Shown: positions 7,844 to 16,686 of the stretch, piece after piece
How the letters are laid out: each line of letters begins with the position of its first letter
How positions within the stretch are numbered: position 1 is the stretch's first letter
NCBI GenBank assembly: GCA_045632845.1
Contig: JAZQXL010000012.1
Span: 1 to 64,000, forward strand
Source: RGIG4140 sp045632845
Lineage (GTDB): Bacteria > Pseudomonadota > Alphaproteobacteria > CAAHEQ01 > UBA3637
Reading direction: 5' to 3'
Length of the DNA: 64,000 bases
Program-made: the position numbers and the translations under genes
Notes under the pieces: model-generated
Told to the model about the DNA's origin: nothing
What the model saw: only the letters and a program-made list of their open reading frames with translations
Databases searched by the model: none

Positions 7844-9250
7844 ATGAAAAATATGACAGCGGGAAATCCGTTAAAATTAATCCTTGTTTTTATGATCCCA
7901 ATTCTTCTTGGGAACATTTTTCATCAACTTTATATCCTCTCAGATTTATATATTCTGGGTCACTATTTAGGCATCCGTGCATTAGCCATTGCAGGAGCTA
8001 TGACCCCTGTTTTTATTATGGCAATTATGACCTCTATGGGGTTTACAAATGGGTTATGTATTATCACCGCCCAACGTTTTGGTGCAAACGATATTGTAAA
8101 CGTGAGGAAATCTTTTGCCATTGGAATTCTCCTTTCCTCAATATTTACTGTTTTTGTCTTTTCTTTTTTAATTTTTAAAATGGATTTAATCCTTAAATTA
8201 ATGAACGTTCCCAAAGATATTTTTGTTGATGCTGGCAGATTTATGACCATTCTTTCTTATGGCGTTATTGCAATTGTATTTTACAACTTTTTAGCTGGCA
8301 TTTTAAGATCTTTAGGTGATAGCAAAACACCACTTTATTATCTTATTCTTTCCTCAGTGTTAAATATTGTTATCAACATTATTTTTATTGTAAAGTTTCA
8401 TTTAGATGTAACTGGTGTTGCTTTTGGAACTTGTATTGCCCAATTTACATCTGCTTTTTTATGTTTGGGTTATATGTTAATAAAATACCCAATGCTTAGA
8501 ATTAAAAAAAATGATTTTTTATTTGATTTTAGTTACATTCTAGAACATTTAAAAATTGCAATACCAATGACAATTCAATTTTCAATCATTGGTCTTGGCG
8601 TCATAACCGTTCAAAGTGTATGCAATCAATTTGGCACAGACACAATTGCAGCCTTTTCTGCAGCGACGAGAATTGAACAACTTGCAACTATGCCTCTTTT
8701 TTCATTAGGGAACGCAATCACAACATATGTTGCCCAAAACTTTGGGGCAAGACTACTTCGCAGAATCAGACAAGGTATTTTGCAATGTTTTATTTTATCT
8801 TCAGGCGCGAGCATAATTTTAGCAATATTGTCATTTGTCTGGGGAAAAAACTTGGCAGCACTCTTTTTAAATAACCCAAGCGAAGAAATTTTATCCCAAT
8901 CAACAATGTATCTTCAAATAACAACTATATTCTACATATTCCTTGCTCAAATATTTATTTTCAGACAAGCTTTGCAAGGAATGGGACGAGCTGTCATTCC
9001 GCTTATTTCAGGCATCATAGAGCTTATTATGAGATGGTTTGCCGCATTCACTCTTGCGTCATATTTGGGATATAAAGGAATTTGTTATGCAGGCCCAATC
9101 GCATGGACAAGTGCTGCTATTTTTGTTTTTATCAGCTACATTGTTTTAATCAAACGATTTAATGTGCCGTTATTTGGACCCTTGGATCAAAAATTCCCAA
9201 TCAAAAAAGATTTGCGAATTAATTACCCTTCAAAAAATAATCGGTATTAA
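7844..9250 (+). CDS. MATE-family multidrug/cation antiporter
   Basis: About 468 residues with around 12 membrane helices in two similar halves. Characteristic NorM/DinF-like stretches are visible: GNPLKLILVFMIPILLGN at the start, LYILSDLYILGHYLG, and RSLGDSKTPLYYLI in the first half, with FRQALQGMGRAVIPL as its counterpart in the second. The family exports drugs or metabolites in exchange for Na+ or H+. I chose the ATG at 7844, preceded by AAAGGCTAG, over an in-frame ATG at 7787, which would add 19 unusual residues. The gene is transcribed away from pal and ends shortly before tRNA-Lys. The substrate cannot be told. Confidence 0.92.
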   Translation: MKNMTAGNPLKLILVFMIPILLGNIFHQLYILSDLYILGHYLGIRALAIAGAMTPVFIMAIMTSMGFTNGLCIITAQRFGANDIVNVRKSFAIGILLSSIFTVFVFSFLIFKMDLILKLMNVPKDIFVDAGRFMTILSYGVIAIVFYNFLAGILRSLGDSKTPLYYLILSSVLNIVINIIFIVKFHLDVTGVAFGTCIAQFTSAFLCLGYMLIKYPMLRIKKNDFLFDFSYILEHLKIAIPMTIQFSIIGLGVITVQSVCNQFGTDTIAAFSAATRIEQLATMPLFSLGNAITTYVAQNFGARLLRRIRQGILQCFILSSGASIILAILSFVWGKNLAALFLNNPSEEILSQSTMYLQITTIFYIFLAQIFIFRQALQGMGRAVIPLISGIIELIMRWFAAFTLASYLGYKGICYAGPIAWTSAAIFVFISYIVLIKRFNVPLFGPLDQKFPIKKDLRINYPSKNNRY

Positions 9251-9258
9251 TTTTATAC

Positions 9259-9287
9259 TTGCAATTTATTAAAAAATCCTATATAAA
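9259..9287 (+). promoter_or_regulatory. Sigma-70-type promoter of tRNA-Lys
   Basis: TTGCAA (9259-9264), a 17-nt spacer and TATAAA (9282-9287). The predicted start is a few bases before the tRNA 5' end at 9298. Confidence 0.65.
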
Positions 9288-9297
9288 TAGTTGCATT

Positions 9298-9373
<76 letters not shown>

Positions 9374-9434
9374 CCTTTTTTATCTGACACAAAAATATGG
9401 AAAATTCAAAATTATCTTTTTTCTTTTTTAACTT

Positions 9435-9461
9435 TTTCGCCTAAGGGCGAACGAATTTTTT
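9435..9461 (+). terminator. Terminator downstream of tRNA-Lys
   Basis: A TTCGCC-TAAG-GGCGAA hairpin followed by CGAATTTTTTG. It separates the tRNA from the DAHP synthase gene. Confidence 0.7.
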
Positions 9462-9516
9462 GTATTTAATTTTTTTATTCCCAATCATTGTTTTAATTTT
9501 TTTAAAAGGTGTTACT

Positions 9517-10548
9517 ATGTCATTTTCAATTATTCGTCCACTTCCAACTGTTCAAGAAGTTGTTGAACAATATCCGCTTTCAGCAACAGCAAAACAAATC
9601 AAACAAAACAGAGATAAAGAAATTAATGCCATTTTCAACGGCACAGATTCCCGCATGGCGTTAATTGTTGGACCATGTTCAGCAGATTATGAAAAATCTG
9701 TTCTAGATTATGTGCTCAGACTATCTAAACTGCAAGAAAAGGTTAAAGAAAAATTTGTTTTAATCCCTCGCATTTATACAAACAAACCTCGCACAAACGG
9801 TTTGGGATACAAAGGATTAATGCACCAACCAAATCCTCATCAAGAACCTGATATTTCTTCTGGTATTCTTGCTCTTCGCAGACTTCATTTAAAATGTTTT
9901 GAAGAATCAGGATTAACCGCTGCTGATGAAATGCTCTATCCTGATGTATTAGGATATTTAGAAGATATTTTAGGATACATTGCTGTTGGTGCACGCAGTG
10001 TTGAAAATCAACAACACCGTCTTGTTTCAAGTGGCATTGATGTTCCAGTCGGCATGAAAAATCCAACAAGTGGTGATTTAGGCGTTATGTTCAATGCCAT
10101 TTATGCAGCCCAAAGTAAACATGCGTTTGCGTATAAAAAACAAGAAGTGCGCACATCTGGGAATGATCTTGCTCATGTTATTTTAAGAGGATATTCCACT
10201 AAAAATGGTGAAAACATTTCAAATTACCATTATGAAGATTTAAAAAATGTTGATGCACTTTACAAAAAAAATCAACAACTGAAAAATCCAGCCATTATTG
10301 TGGATTTAAATCATGCAAATTCTGGCAAAAATTATAAAGAACAACCAAGAATTGCCTATAATGTAATGGATAGCAGAAAAGAAAATCTTGATTTGAAAAA
10401 AATTGTTAAAGGTTTGATGATTGAAAGCTATCTTGAAGAAGGTCGTCAAGAATTGGAAAATGGTATATATGGAAAATCCATAACTGATGCTTGTTTGGGA
10501 TGGAATGATACTGAAAAACTCATTTTAAATCTTGCGGACCAAGCTTAA
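9517..10548 (+). CDS. 3-deoxy-7-phosphoheptulonate (DAHP) synthase, class I
   Basis: 343 residues. It joins phosphoenolpyruvate and erythrose-4-phosphate in the first step of the shikimate pathway. Typical AroF/G/H motifs are visible: LIVGPCSAD, IPRIYTNKPRT, GYKGLMHQPNP, AADEMLYPDVLGY, GARSVENQQHR and SSGIDVPVGMKNPTSGD. A DLNHANSGK metal-site segment follows, and IESYLEEGRQ lies near the C-terminus. The ATG at 9517 (AAAAGGT upstream) gives the family's usual length; a further upstream ATG would add 19 hydrophobic residues that do not belong. Which aromatic amino acid regulates it cannot be told. It is monocistronic, with terminators on both sides. Confidence 0.96.
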   Translation: MSFSIIRPLPTVQEVVEQYPLSATAKQIKQNRDKEINAIFNGTDSRMALIVGPCSADYEKSVLDYVLRLSKLQEKVKEKFVLIPRIYTNKPRTNGLGYKGLMHQPNPHQEPDISSGILALRRLHLKCFEESGLTAADEMLYPDVLGYLEDILGYIAVGARSVENQQHRLVSSGIDVPVGMKNPTSGDLGVMFNAIYAAQSKHAFAYKKQEVRTSGNDLAHVILRGYSTKNGENISNYHYEDLKNVDALYKKNQQLKNPAIIVDLNHANSGKNYKEQPRIAYNVMDSRKENLDLKKIVKGLMIESYLEEGRQELENGIYGKSITDACLGWNDTEKLILNLADQA

Positions 10549-10572
10549 TAAAAAAACTTTTAACCTCGAAAT

Positions 10573-10614
10573 AAAAAAAGAAATCCGCATTTTTAATTGT
10601 GGATTTCTTTTTTT
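10573..10614. terminator. Bidirectional terminator
   Basis: A strong AAAGAAATCC / GGATTTCTTT stem with flanking A and T runs, between the converging DAHP synthase and glycosyltransferase genes. Confidence 0.85.
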
Positions 10615-10623
10615 AGTTATTTT

Positions 10624-11895
10624 TTACTTCTTTTTAAAAAAATCTTTAACTTGATTTCCTTTGAAAGATAAAACATCAAAAGAGTTATTTGTTGTTTCTT
10701 CAAAGTCTTGTTTTTGAATATTATAAACAAGATATTTTTCTTTCATATCTGGAACAACTTTATAATTAATTTCCTGTGTTAAAACAACCTCTTTTTGAAC
10801 AAGAAAAATATAATCCAATTGCTCTAATTGTTCTACATCATTCAAAACATCTAAATTTGTTTCATATTCAAAATATTTTTTTCGATCAAAAGGTAGAAAA
10901 TATTTGTTCATAATTTTCTTTTCTTCGTCTGTGAATTTTCCAATTTTTAAGATTCCAATATCAGCTTTTTCTTTTATACGAATCCAATCTTCTGGGATCA
11001 CATTTTTTGTATCTTTTTTAGCGTTTGTTCCCGTCAACCACACACGTGGAACCAAAACAATCTTTTCTGGATTTTGATTCAACCACGCACCCCACCATGA
11101 AAATGTTGAGTTTGCAATTATATTATGTTTACACAAACTCATCAAATGCATATCTTGATCAGCACTTTCTTTTTCTCGGTTATTATCAACAAATGTATGA
11201 GGGTATTTAATTCGCAGATTCTTTTTAACCCACTCAATATCATCTGAAAAAATATAAAAATGTGGGTTTTCAACTTTTGAGGCAATATAATCCATGGCGT
11301 GATTGTAGTAATAATTTGACAATATATCATTATAACAAGCAACCAAATAATCCCCTCTTCTAATATGAACTGAAACAGAATTTATTGATTTGATTTGATC
11401 TGCTAGCACCTTGTTTTTGGGAGTTAATTCGTTTTTAAATTTAAATACTTTCAAAATCAAATCTCTATGTTCTTTAAAAATATTTTCATCTTGAAAATAT
11501 CCATCTAAATATTGAAAAGAAGGATCGTTCTTTGCATCACGAAATTCTAAAACAGCACGTCTTTCAATATATGAATCTTTAGAATCTGGACGGCCTTTTA
11601 CATGATCATTTTCAGATATAAAAAATGTTCTTGAAAAGTTTTTAAAATTTCCATTTATCTTTAAAGATTTGTTATGCTGTTTAGCGTATGAAAGACCTGC
11701 CGCATATTGAAACATATTATTGCCCAAACCACCATAAAAACTGACAACAACTTCAGAAGGCTTGGCCTCATATGGCTGATAATTACTAGGAATGCTAACT
11801 TTTATTTTCCCATTTAAGATCAAAAATTCTGACACGCCAAAAGATAACAACAACGAAAGCAAAAAGAAAATTAAATATTTTTTTGTTTTATTCAT
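10624..11895 (-). CDS. GT11 (alpha-1,2-fucosyltransferase-like) glycosyltransferase with membrane anchor
   Basis: 423 residues. The core is glycosyltransferase family 11: GGLGNNMFQYAAGLSYA (55-71), the donor motif VSVHIRRGDYL, FYIFSDDIEWVKKNL, and SLCKHNIIANSTFSWWGAWL. GT11 enzymes use GDP-fucose, mostly to make alpha-1,2 links on surface glycans. Two features are unusual. An N-terminal hydrophobic segment (about 7-27, after NKTKK) suggests a signal anchor, whereas most bacterial GT11 proteins are soluble. The C-terminal tail extends roughly 120 residues beyond the core (after IPEDWIRI). The gene overlaps the MFS gene upstream by 8 nt, so they form one unit. Exact acceptor and donor are unproven. 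Confidence 0.88.
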   Translation of the reverse strand: MNKTKKYLIFFLLSLLLSFGVSEFLILNGKIKVSIPSNYQPYEAKPSEVVVSFYGGLGNNMFQYAAGLSYAKQHNKSLKINGNFKNFSRTFFISENDHVKGRPDSKDSYIERRAVLEFRDAKNDPSFQYLDGYFQDENIFKEHRDLILKVFKFKNELTPKNKVLADQIKSINSVSVHIRRGDYLVACYNDILSNYYYNHAMDYIASKVENPHFYIFSDDIEWVKKNLRIKYPHTFVDNNREKESADQDMHLMSLCKHNIIANSTFSWWGAWLNQNPEKIVLVPRVWLTGTNAKKDTKNVIPEDWIRIKEKADIGILKIGKFTDEEKKIMNKYFLPFDRKKYFEYETNLDVLNDVEQLEQLDYIFLVQKEVVLTQEINYKVVPDMKEKYLVYNIQKQDFEETTNNSFDVLSFKGNQVKDFFKKK

Positions 11896-13084
11896 TTACC
11901 TTATTAAACCTTTTCAAAACATATGCTGATGGCAAAAACAACAATAAAAAGATTAACAAATTAAACTGCATTGAATTTCCATCTAAAATAAATTTAGACA
12001 TAATCAAACATACAGCCGTTAATAAACGACCTGCCATTGAGTTAACTGATGCAGATAAAGCTCTGTTACTGGTTGTGCTGATGTCATGAATTCTCGCAAT
12101 AGCACTTATCAACCATGTTACTTGCAAAGCAATCATCACACAAACAAAACAAAGAAGCATAATTGCAATGATTGATGAGTTACTGGAAGATGCCCACATC
12201 ATGGCGATAAAACTTAATATAAATCCAAAATACGTCACCCATCCTAAATTTTTAAGTGATATTCTTTTTAAAATCGAATGCGCGAAATAAGAACCACTGG
12301 CTCTTGCAACATGATTCAAGAAAAAAATAACACCAAATAAAGCAACAGGGACCATCGCAAGCTTCATAACTGGCTGCATACTCCACATAAAAATCTGATA
12401 GGCTGCAGTCAAAAATGCTGAATAAGAAATCAAATCAACAAACTCTTTCTTTTTTAACGCAACTTTAACCGATTTAAACAAAGAAACGTATTTTTCACTC
12501 AACGAATCAACTTGTTTTTCCTTTACCTGAATATCGGGGATAAAGAACAATAAAACAGTTGAAACTGTTGCAAATAAAATAGTGAGTAAAATAACTTTAT
12601 CTGCACCATATAAATTAAATAACCAAGCACCACTTAAAGAGGAAATACTTGTTCCCAATGATATCCAAAAATATAATCTTCCGTATCTTTTTAACATAGC
12701 AGTTGTTTTGTTCTGTGTTTTCAAAAGTTCATAAATATATGAATCCCCTGTCCCTACAAAAGAAACAATCACAAACGCATATAAAAATTCACCTAAAAAA
12801 ATCACTGCTTTTGTTGGCCAAAAATATAACAATAAAAATCTCAAGATTAAAACAAGACCTGAAAAAATAAGTATCTTCTTTTTAGAAACTCTATCTGCAA
12901 TATGCCCCATTGGCACATCAAGCAAAAGACAGGTTAAGGAGCTCAACCCTTGAAGCAAAAAGAAATCACCAAGTGTAATTCCAGAATTAGAATAAAATAA
13001 ATATAATACAGGTAATAAAAAAATATGGCTTTTCAAAAAAACCGACAAATTTAATAAGCCTAAAACAGATGTAATATTTAACAT
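11888..13084 (-). CDS. MFS transporter
   Basis: 398 residues with about 12 membrane helices. The loop LLLDVPMGHIADRVSKKKIL after helix 2 is the MFS signature (G-x-x-x-D-R-x-x-x-R/K-K type). The central loop after helix 6 is charged (IPDIQVKEKQVDSLSEKYV). The substrate is unknown. It lies immediately upstream of and overlapping the GT11 gene, so sugar or glycan-precursor transport is a reasonable guess but unproven. Confidence 0.88.
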   Translation of the reverse strand: MLNITSVLGLLNLSVFLKSHIFLLPVLYLFYSNSGITLGDFFLLQGLSSLTCLLLDVPMGHIADRVSKKKILIFSGLVLILRFLLLYFWPTKAVIFLGEFLYAFVIVSFVGTGDSYIYELLKTQNKTTAMLKRYGRLYFWISLGTSISSLSGAWLFNLYGADKVILLTILFATVSTVLLFFIPDIQVKEKQVDSLSEKYVSLFKSVKVALKKKEFVDLISYSAFLTAAYQIFMWSMQPVMKLAMVPVALFGVIFFLNHVARASGSYFAHSILKRISLKNLGWVTYFGFILSFIAMMWASSSNSSIIAIMLLCFVCVMIALQVTWLISAIARIHDISTTSNRALSASVNSMAGRLLTAVCLIMSKFILDGNSMQFNLLIFLLLFLPSAYVLKRFNKVNE

Positions 13085-13200
13085 AAAAATCCCTTCTTTT
13101 TTTAGTGAGCATATACTTTATTTTTATTTTTTACAAGCTCAAATTTATTTTATTTTGAAAAGCTCTTGTATATTTAAAATATATTTGTTACCCTCAATTT

Positions 13201-13950
13201 ATGAGATTGTTCAAAAAATATTTTTCGTCATTCAGAGATATCAATCCAGATGTTCTAAAAATCATTGCACTTATTACAATGACAATGGATCATATTGGCC
13301 ATGTTTTATTCCCAGGAAAATATATGATCCTTCGATTTTTTGGTAGATTTTCCTTCCCAATATTTGCCTTTTTACTTGCTTCACATTTGTCAGAAAAAAA
13401 TCTATATAAAAAATATATTTTAAGGCTTATTCCTTTTGCCGTTTTGTCTCTTATTTTAGTAACTCCATTTGATATGTATATCAAAGAAACTTTTAAACTG
13501 AGCATTCTTTGGTCCCTGCTTTTATGTATTGTTGCACTCTACTGTTTAGAAAAAATATCCAACGAAAAAACACCCACCTTTTTAAAGTGGACCTGCTACA
13601 TTTTAACTTTATCTATTGGACTTTGTCTTTCTTTACTTGTAGATTATGGATATTTTGGTTTTTTATTTATCATAACGTTATATGGATATTTCAAAACAAA
13701 CAAAAATATTTATTTACTTTTAACTTTGATTTTTTCATTCTTTTTAAATTCAAAAGGCTTTTTCACTTATCCCTTATTAATCTTTATCATGTGCCTAACG
13801 AGTGTGCTAGTCACATGCTTTTTACTAACCCAAAAACGCTCCTCAAGTAAAAATCATAAAAGATTTTTAAAACCATGGTGGGTTTTTTATGCTTATTTTC
13901 CACTCCACTTTTTTGTGCTGTATATTACTTATATTTTTCTAAACAGTTAA
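13201..13950 (+). CDS. TraX-family membrane protein
   Basis: 249 residues with about seven membrane helices. The N-terminal segment DVLKIIALITMTMDHIGHVLFP and FGRFSFPIFAFLLA are the family hallmark of TraX (PF05857). TraX N-acetylates pilin in F-plasmid conjugation; chromosomal homologues are common in gut bacteria and may acylate other exported substrates. No conjugation genes are nearby. The stop codon shares the tetranucleotide TTAA with the stop of the converging gene. The Shine-Dalgarno is weak. Confidence 0.88.
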   Translation: MRLFKKYFSSFRDINPDVLKIIALITMTMDHIGHVLFPGKYMILRFFGRFSFPIFAFLLASHLSEKNLYKKYILRLIPFAVLSLILVTPFDMYIKETFKLSILWSLLLCIVALYCLEKISNEKTPTFLKWTCYILTLSIGLCLSLLVDYGYFGFLFIITLYGYFKTNKNIYLLLTLIFSFFLNSKGFFTYPLLIFIMCLTSVLVTCFLLTQKRSSSKNHKRFLKPWWVFYAYFPLHFFVLYITYIFLNS

Positions 13951-14204
13951 AGACCCAAAAAACTTTTAGCCCCATCTTCAATCTTTTCCCATAGTTTCTT
14001 TTTCTTCTTCTTAGCTGTTGTTGTTTGTTTTTTCTTAGCCTTATAACCACCCATGTCACCAATCAATGGACTACCTAAAGATGATTTGGACGAACCACCC
14101 TTCATTAAAGTATCATTAGTCTTTTTTGAAAAATCATATGCATATACTGGTGCTGAAGCACAAATAAAACTTACTGCAAAAATTAAAAGAATATATTTTT
14201 TCAT
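13947..14204 (-). CDS. Small secreted basic protein, 85 aa
   Basis: A clear signal peptide (KKYILLIFAVSFICASAPVYA, cleavage near residue 22) precedes a short mature chain. The chain has Ser/Gly-rich (GGSSKSSLGSPLIGDMGG) and lysine-rich (KAKKKQTTTAKKKKKK) parts and ends in a possible amphipathic helix (LWEKIEDGAKSFLGL). A very strong GGAGGGGG ribosome-binding site precedes the ATG. I know no family. The basic repeat suggests binding to an acidic surface such as LPS, DNA or peptidoglycan; this is speculation. Confidence 0.75.
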   Translation of the reverse strand: MKKYILLIFAVSFICASAPVYAYDFSKKTNDTLMKGGSSKSSLGSPLIGDMGGYKAKKKQTTTAKKKKKKLWEKIEDGAKSFLGL

Positions 14205-14294
14205 ATCCCCCTCCTATTCTTCCCTTTTTTCATTATAGCATATTTTAAAAGAAGCGACAAGAAAAAACATTCTTTTGACTATTTTATAAAAAAA

Positions 14295-14332
14295 ACATCT
14301 TAAAAAAACAACAAAGTATTTTTTTAAGATGT
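14295..14332. repeat. Perfect 14-bp inverted repeat
   Basis: ACATCTTAAAAAAA and TTTTTTTAAGATGT are separated by 10 nt. It lies between the secreted-protein gene and rpmJ, both on the minus strand. It could be a weak terminator or a dyad site in the upstream gene's promoter region. Confidence 0.6.
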
Positions 14333-14360
14333 AAGAAAAATTACAACAAAATAGGATAAT

Positions 14361-14382
14361 AAAAAAACCCCTCTCGGGGTTG
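14361..14382 (-). terminator. Terminator of rpmJ
   Basis: On the minus strand, AACCCC-GAGA-GGGGTT is followed by a run of T. It starts 16 nt after the rpmJ stop. Confidence 0.9.
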
Positions 14383-14397
14383 ATTTATCTTTAATTA

Positions 14398-14523
14398 TTA
14401 ACCTTGTTTAGCTTTTAATTTTGGCTTTTTCTTGTTAATAACATAAACACTGCCTTTACGACGAACAACGATACAATCTTTATCGCGCATCTTAGCTGAT
14501 TTTAATGAACAACGAACTTTCAT
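14398..14523 (-). CDS. rpmJ: Ribosomal protein bL36
   Basis: A 41-residue protein starting MKVRCSLKSAKMRDKDC, with VVRRKGSVYVINKKKPK, and ending KAKQG. This is the bL36 pattern of the large-subunit protein near the peptidyl-transferase centre. Only two cysteines (5 and 17) are present, so the classic zinc-ribbon Cys/His set is incomplete; this corresponds to the zinc-free type, which is normal in alphaproteobacteria. AGAAAGGG precedes the ATG and a terminator follows, so it is a single-gene unit. Confidence 0.96.
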   Translation of the reverse strand: MKVRCSLKSAKMRDKDCIVVRRKGSVYVINKKKPKLKAKQG

Positions 14524-14610
14524 AGCTTAACCCTTTCTCTTAACTTATATATGAGTAGTGGCATTATATATAAATAAAATATGTTTGTCAAGAGATTTTT
14601 TGTTTGATTT

Positions 14611-16140
14611 TTAAATATTTTTTCCTTTTCTGTTTTTTAACAAAGCAACTATTAAAATTATTAAAACAAGTGTTAGAGGAATCTTGTTCCCATAAATGGA
14701 ATACAACGTCCTTTTTCCCGCACGGGGTAAGGGCGAATCTAAAACCCCTTTTTCACCCAAATCCAATGAGGAAATAATTTCACCATAAGGATTTATAACA
14801 GCACTCACTCCATTATTTGTTGCTCGAATAAGCGGTAATCCTTCTTCAACAGCACGCATTTGTGCAATACTCAAATGTTGATATGGTCCTGCTGAAATAC
14901 CATACCACCCATCATTTGTTAAATTTAATATCCATTCTGGTCTTTTTTTCTTATCCACAACTTCTGATGGAAAAATAACCTCATAACAAATCAATGGGGA
15001 AACTGGCGGGGCTTTAGGAATATACATTGTTTTAACCCCTTCTCCTTTATTAAAATCAGAAGGAATGGGTACCAATTTATCAATTTTTAACACATCCCGA
15101 AAAGGTACATATTCTCCAAAAGGAACCAAATGTGATTTATCATAATACCCTTGAATATTTGACAAGTGATCAAACACAAAAAGAGAATTAGCCAATTGTC
15201 TTTTCGATAAATCAACAACCCTTAATGCTCCCGCTAATAATGTGCCCCCTTGACGAACAGCACTCATCAAACGCAAACGTGCTGTTTCATCAATTTCTGG
15301 ATAATATGGCATTGCGGATTCTGGCCAAACAACATGTGTTATTTTATCATTGTTTTCTTTCGACAAAGAAATAAGAGTTGAAAAATTTTCTTCCGCACGT
15401 TCAGGATCCCATTTTAATGACTGTTTAATGTTTGGTTGAACCAATCTTAATTGGACCCCCCAAACCATTTCTTTGGGAGATTCATATATGTGAAATGCCC
15501 CACCTAAAAAACTCAAGCACATAACAACCAACAGTGTTAAAAAATATCTTTTTTGAGGAAGCAAAGCTAATGACGTAAAAAATAAAAGAGTCAGCAAAGA
15601 TAAACCATAAACACCTGCTAATCCTGCAAGTTGCAACATTTCTGGAGAGATAGTCCAAATATTACCAATCAAATTCCAAGGAAAACCTGTAAAAAGCCAA
15701 CTTCTAACCCATTCAAAAAAAACAAAAAAAGCACAAAAAGAAAGCCATCTTGAAACAGATGTTTTAAAAAAAGAAGCACAAGAAGCAGGAAGAGCAAAAA
15801 ACAAACCCAAAAATAATCCCAATCCCAAAAGAGCTAAAGGAATGAGAAATTGATACGCTCCACCGTCAACCAAAAGAGCATGACAAATCCAATTAAGTGA
15901 TCCAACACCTAATCCTGCTCCAAACAAAAAAGATAAACACGTTATTTTCTTCTTCGATGTTTCTATATTTATCAAAAACATCAAAACGCTTAAACCAACA
16001 GCTAAAATTGGAACATAAAAATAAGGTGCAAATGCATAACTTGATAAATATCCTAATGCAAAAAGAAGTATATTTTTTTTCAAAAAAGAATGCTTTTTAA
16101 AATTTTTTTCAATAAGAGATTTTATCTTTAATTGACACAT
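14611..16140 (-). CDS. lnt: Apolipoprotein N-acyltransferase
   Basis: 509 residues. About six N-terminal membrane helices precede a periplasmic nitrilase-type domain and a final helix (IPLTLVLIILIVALL). The catalytic triad is visible: Glu in WPESAMP, Lys in YDKSHLVPFGEY and Cys in LICYEVIFP. Lnt adds the third acyl chain to lipoproteins such as Pal and the glycine-zipper lipoprotein encoded in this window. It starts 9 nt after atpC, at the end of the ATP synthase operon, an uncommon position. Confidence 0.97.
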   Translation of the reverse strand: MCQLKIKSLIEKNFKKHSFLKKNILLFALGYLSSYAFAPYFYVPILAVGLSVLMFLINIETSKKKITCLSFLFGAGLGVGSLNWICHALLVDGGAYQFLIPLALLGLGLFLGLFFALPASCASFFKTSVSRWLSFCAFFVFFEWVRSWLFTGFPWNLIGNIWTISPEMLQLAGLAGVYGLSLLTLLFFTSLALLPQKRYFLTLLVVMCLSFLGGAFHIYESPKEMVWGVQLRLVQPNIKQSLKWDPERAEENFSTLISLSKENNDKITHVVWPESAMPYYPEIDETARLRLMSAVRQGGTLLAGALRVVDLSKRQLANSLFVFDHLSNIQGYYDKSHLVPFGEYVPFRDVLKIDKLVPIPSDFNKGEGVKTMYIPKAPPVSPLICYEVIFPSEVVDKKKRPEWILNLTNDGWYGISAGPYQHLSIAQMRAVEEGLPLIRATNNGVSAVINPYGEIISSLDLGEKGVLDSPLPRAGKRTLYSIYGNKIPLTLVLIILIVALLKNRKGKNI

Positions 16141-16149
16141 TAAATTATC

Positions 16150-16686
16150 CTATTTTTTAATTCCCAAATCTTCTTCTTGCATTTTGAATATATCTTTTTT
16201 ATTAAGAGCTGTTATCGTACTATTATCTAAATCATAATTAAGCTCTTTCAACACCATTTTAAAAAATTCAATGCGAGATAACGCTTCTGATTTTGCAAGC
16301 TCATGACTTGCTGGCAGAGATTTGATTGCCACATCTAATTGATGTTTTATTTTTTCAGGATTGATTTTGTCTTCTCTTCCTCCCCAAGCCAAAACAGGAC
16401 AAAGATTTCGTCTTATTTCACAAACACCTGAAGATACCAAAAACTTAACAGGTTCTTCTCCTTTGTTATAGACAATCATCCTTCCCGCCCTTAAAGAAAG
16501 AAAAATAGGTGCACGATTTGGCAAAATCAAAATATCACCATCCAAAGCGGGTAATAAAACACTATCTGCCTCAACAATATATGATTCAAACAATGGCGTA
16601 ATCAATTTAACCCGAATCTTACCATTTGCTGGTGAAGGTTCTGGTGCTTGTTGTTTTATCCCCAACACGTGCTCTTGGTTATGCAT
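16150..16686 (-). CDS. atpC: ATP synthase F1 epsilon subunit
   Basis: 178 residues, longer than the usual 130-140. The N-terminal beta-sandwich is clear (IRVKLITPLFESYIVEADSV, LPALDGDILILPNRAPIF, LRAGRMIVYNKG, FLVSSGVCEI). A roughly 20-residue extension precedes it, and a long helical tail follows (QLDVAIKSLPASHELAKSEA and beyond). Epsilon sits on the gamma stalk and can inhibit ATP hydrolysis. It overlaps atpD by 8 nt. Confidence 0.9.
   Translation of the reverse strand: MHNQEHVLGIKQQAPEPSPANGKIRVKLITPLFESYIVEADSVLLPALDGDILILPNRAPIFLSLRAGRMIVYNKGEEPVKFLVSSGVCEIRRNLCPVLAWGGREDKINPEKIKHQLDVAIKSLPASHELAKSEALSRIEFFKMVLKELNYDLDNSTITALNKKDIFKMQEEDLGIKK

Noticed and set aside
13201..13950. Evidence of a conjugative plasmid from TraX
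   Set aside because: TraX homologues are common on chromosomes and no transfer genes are nearby.
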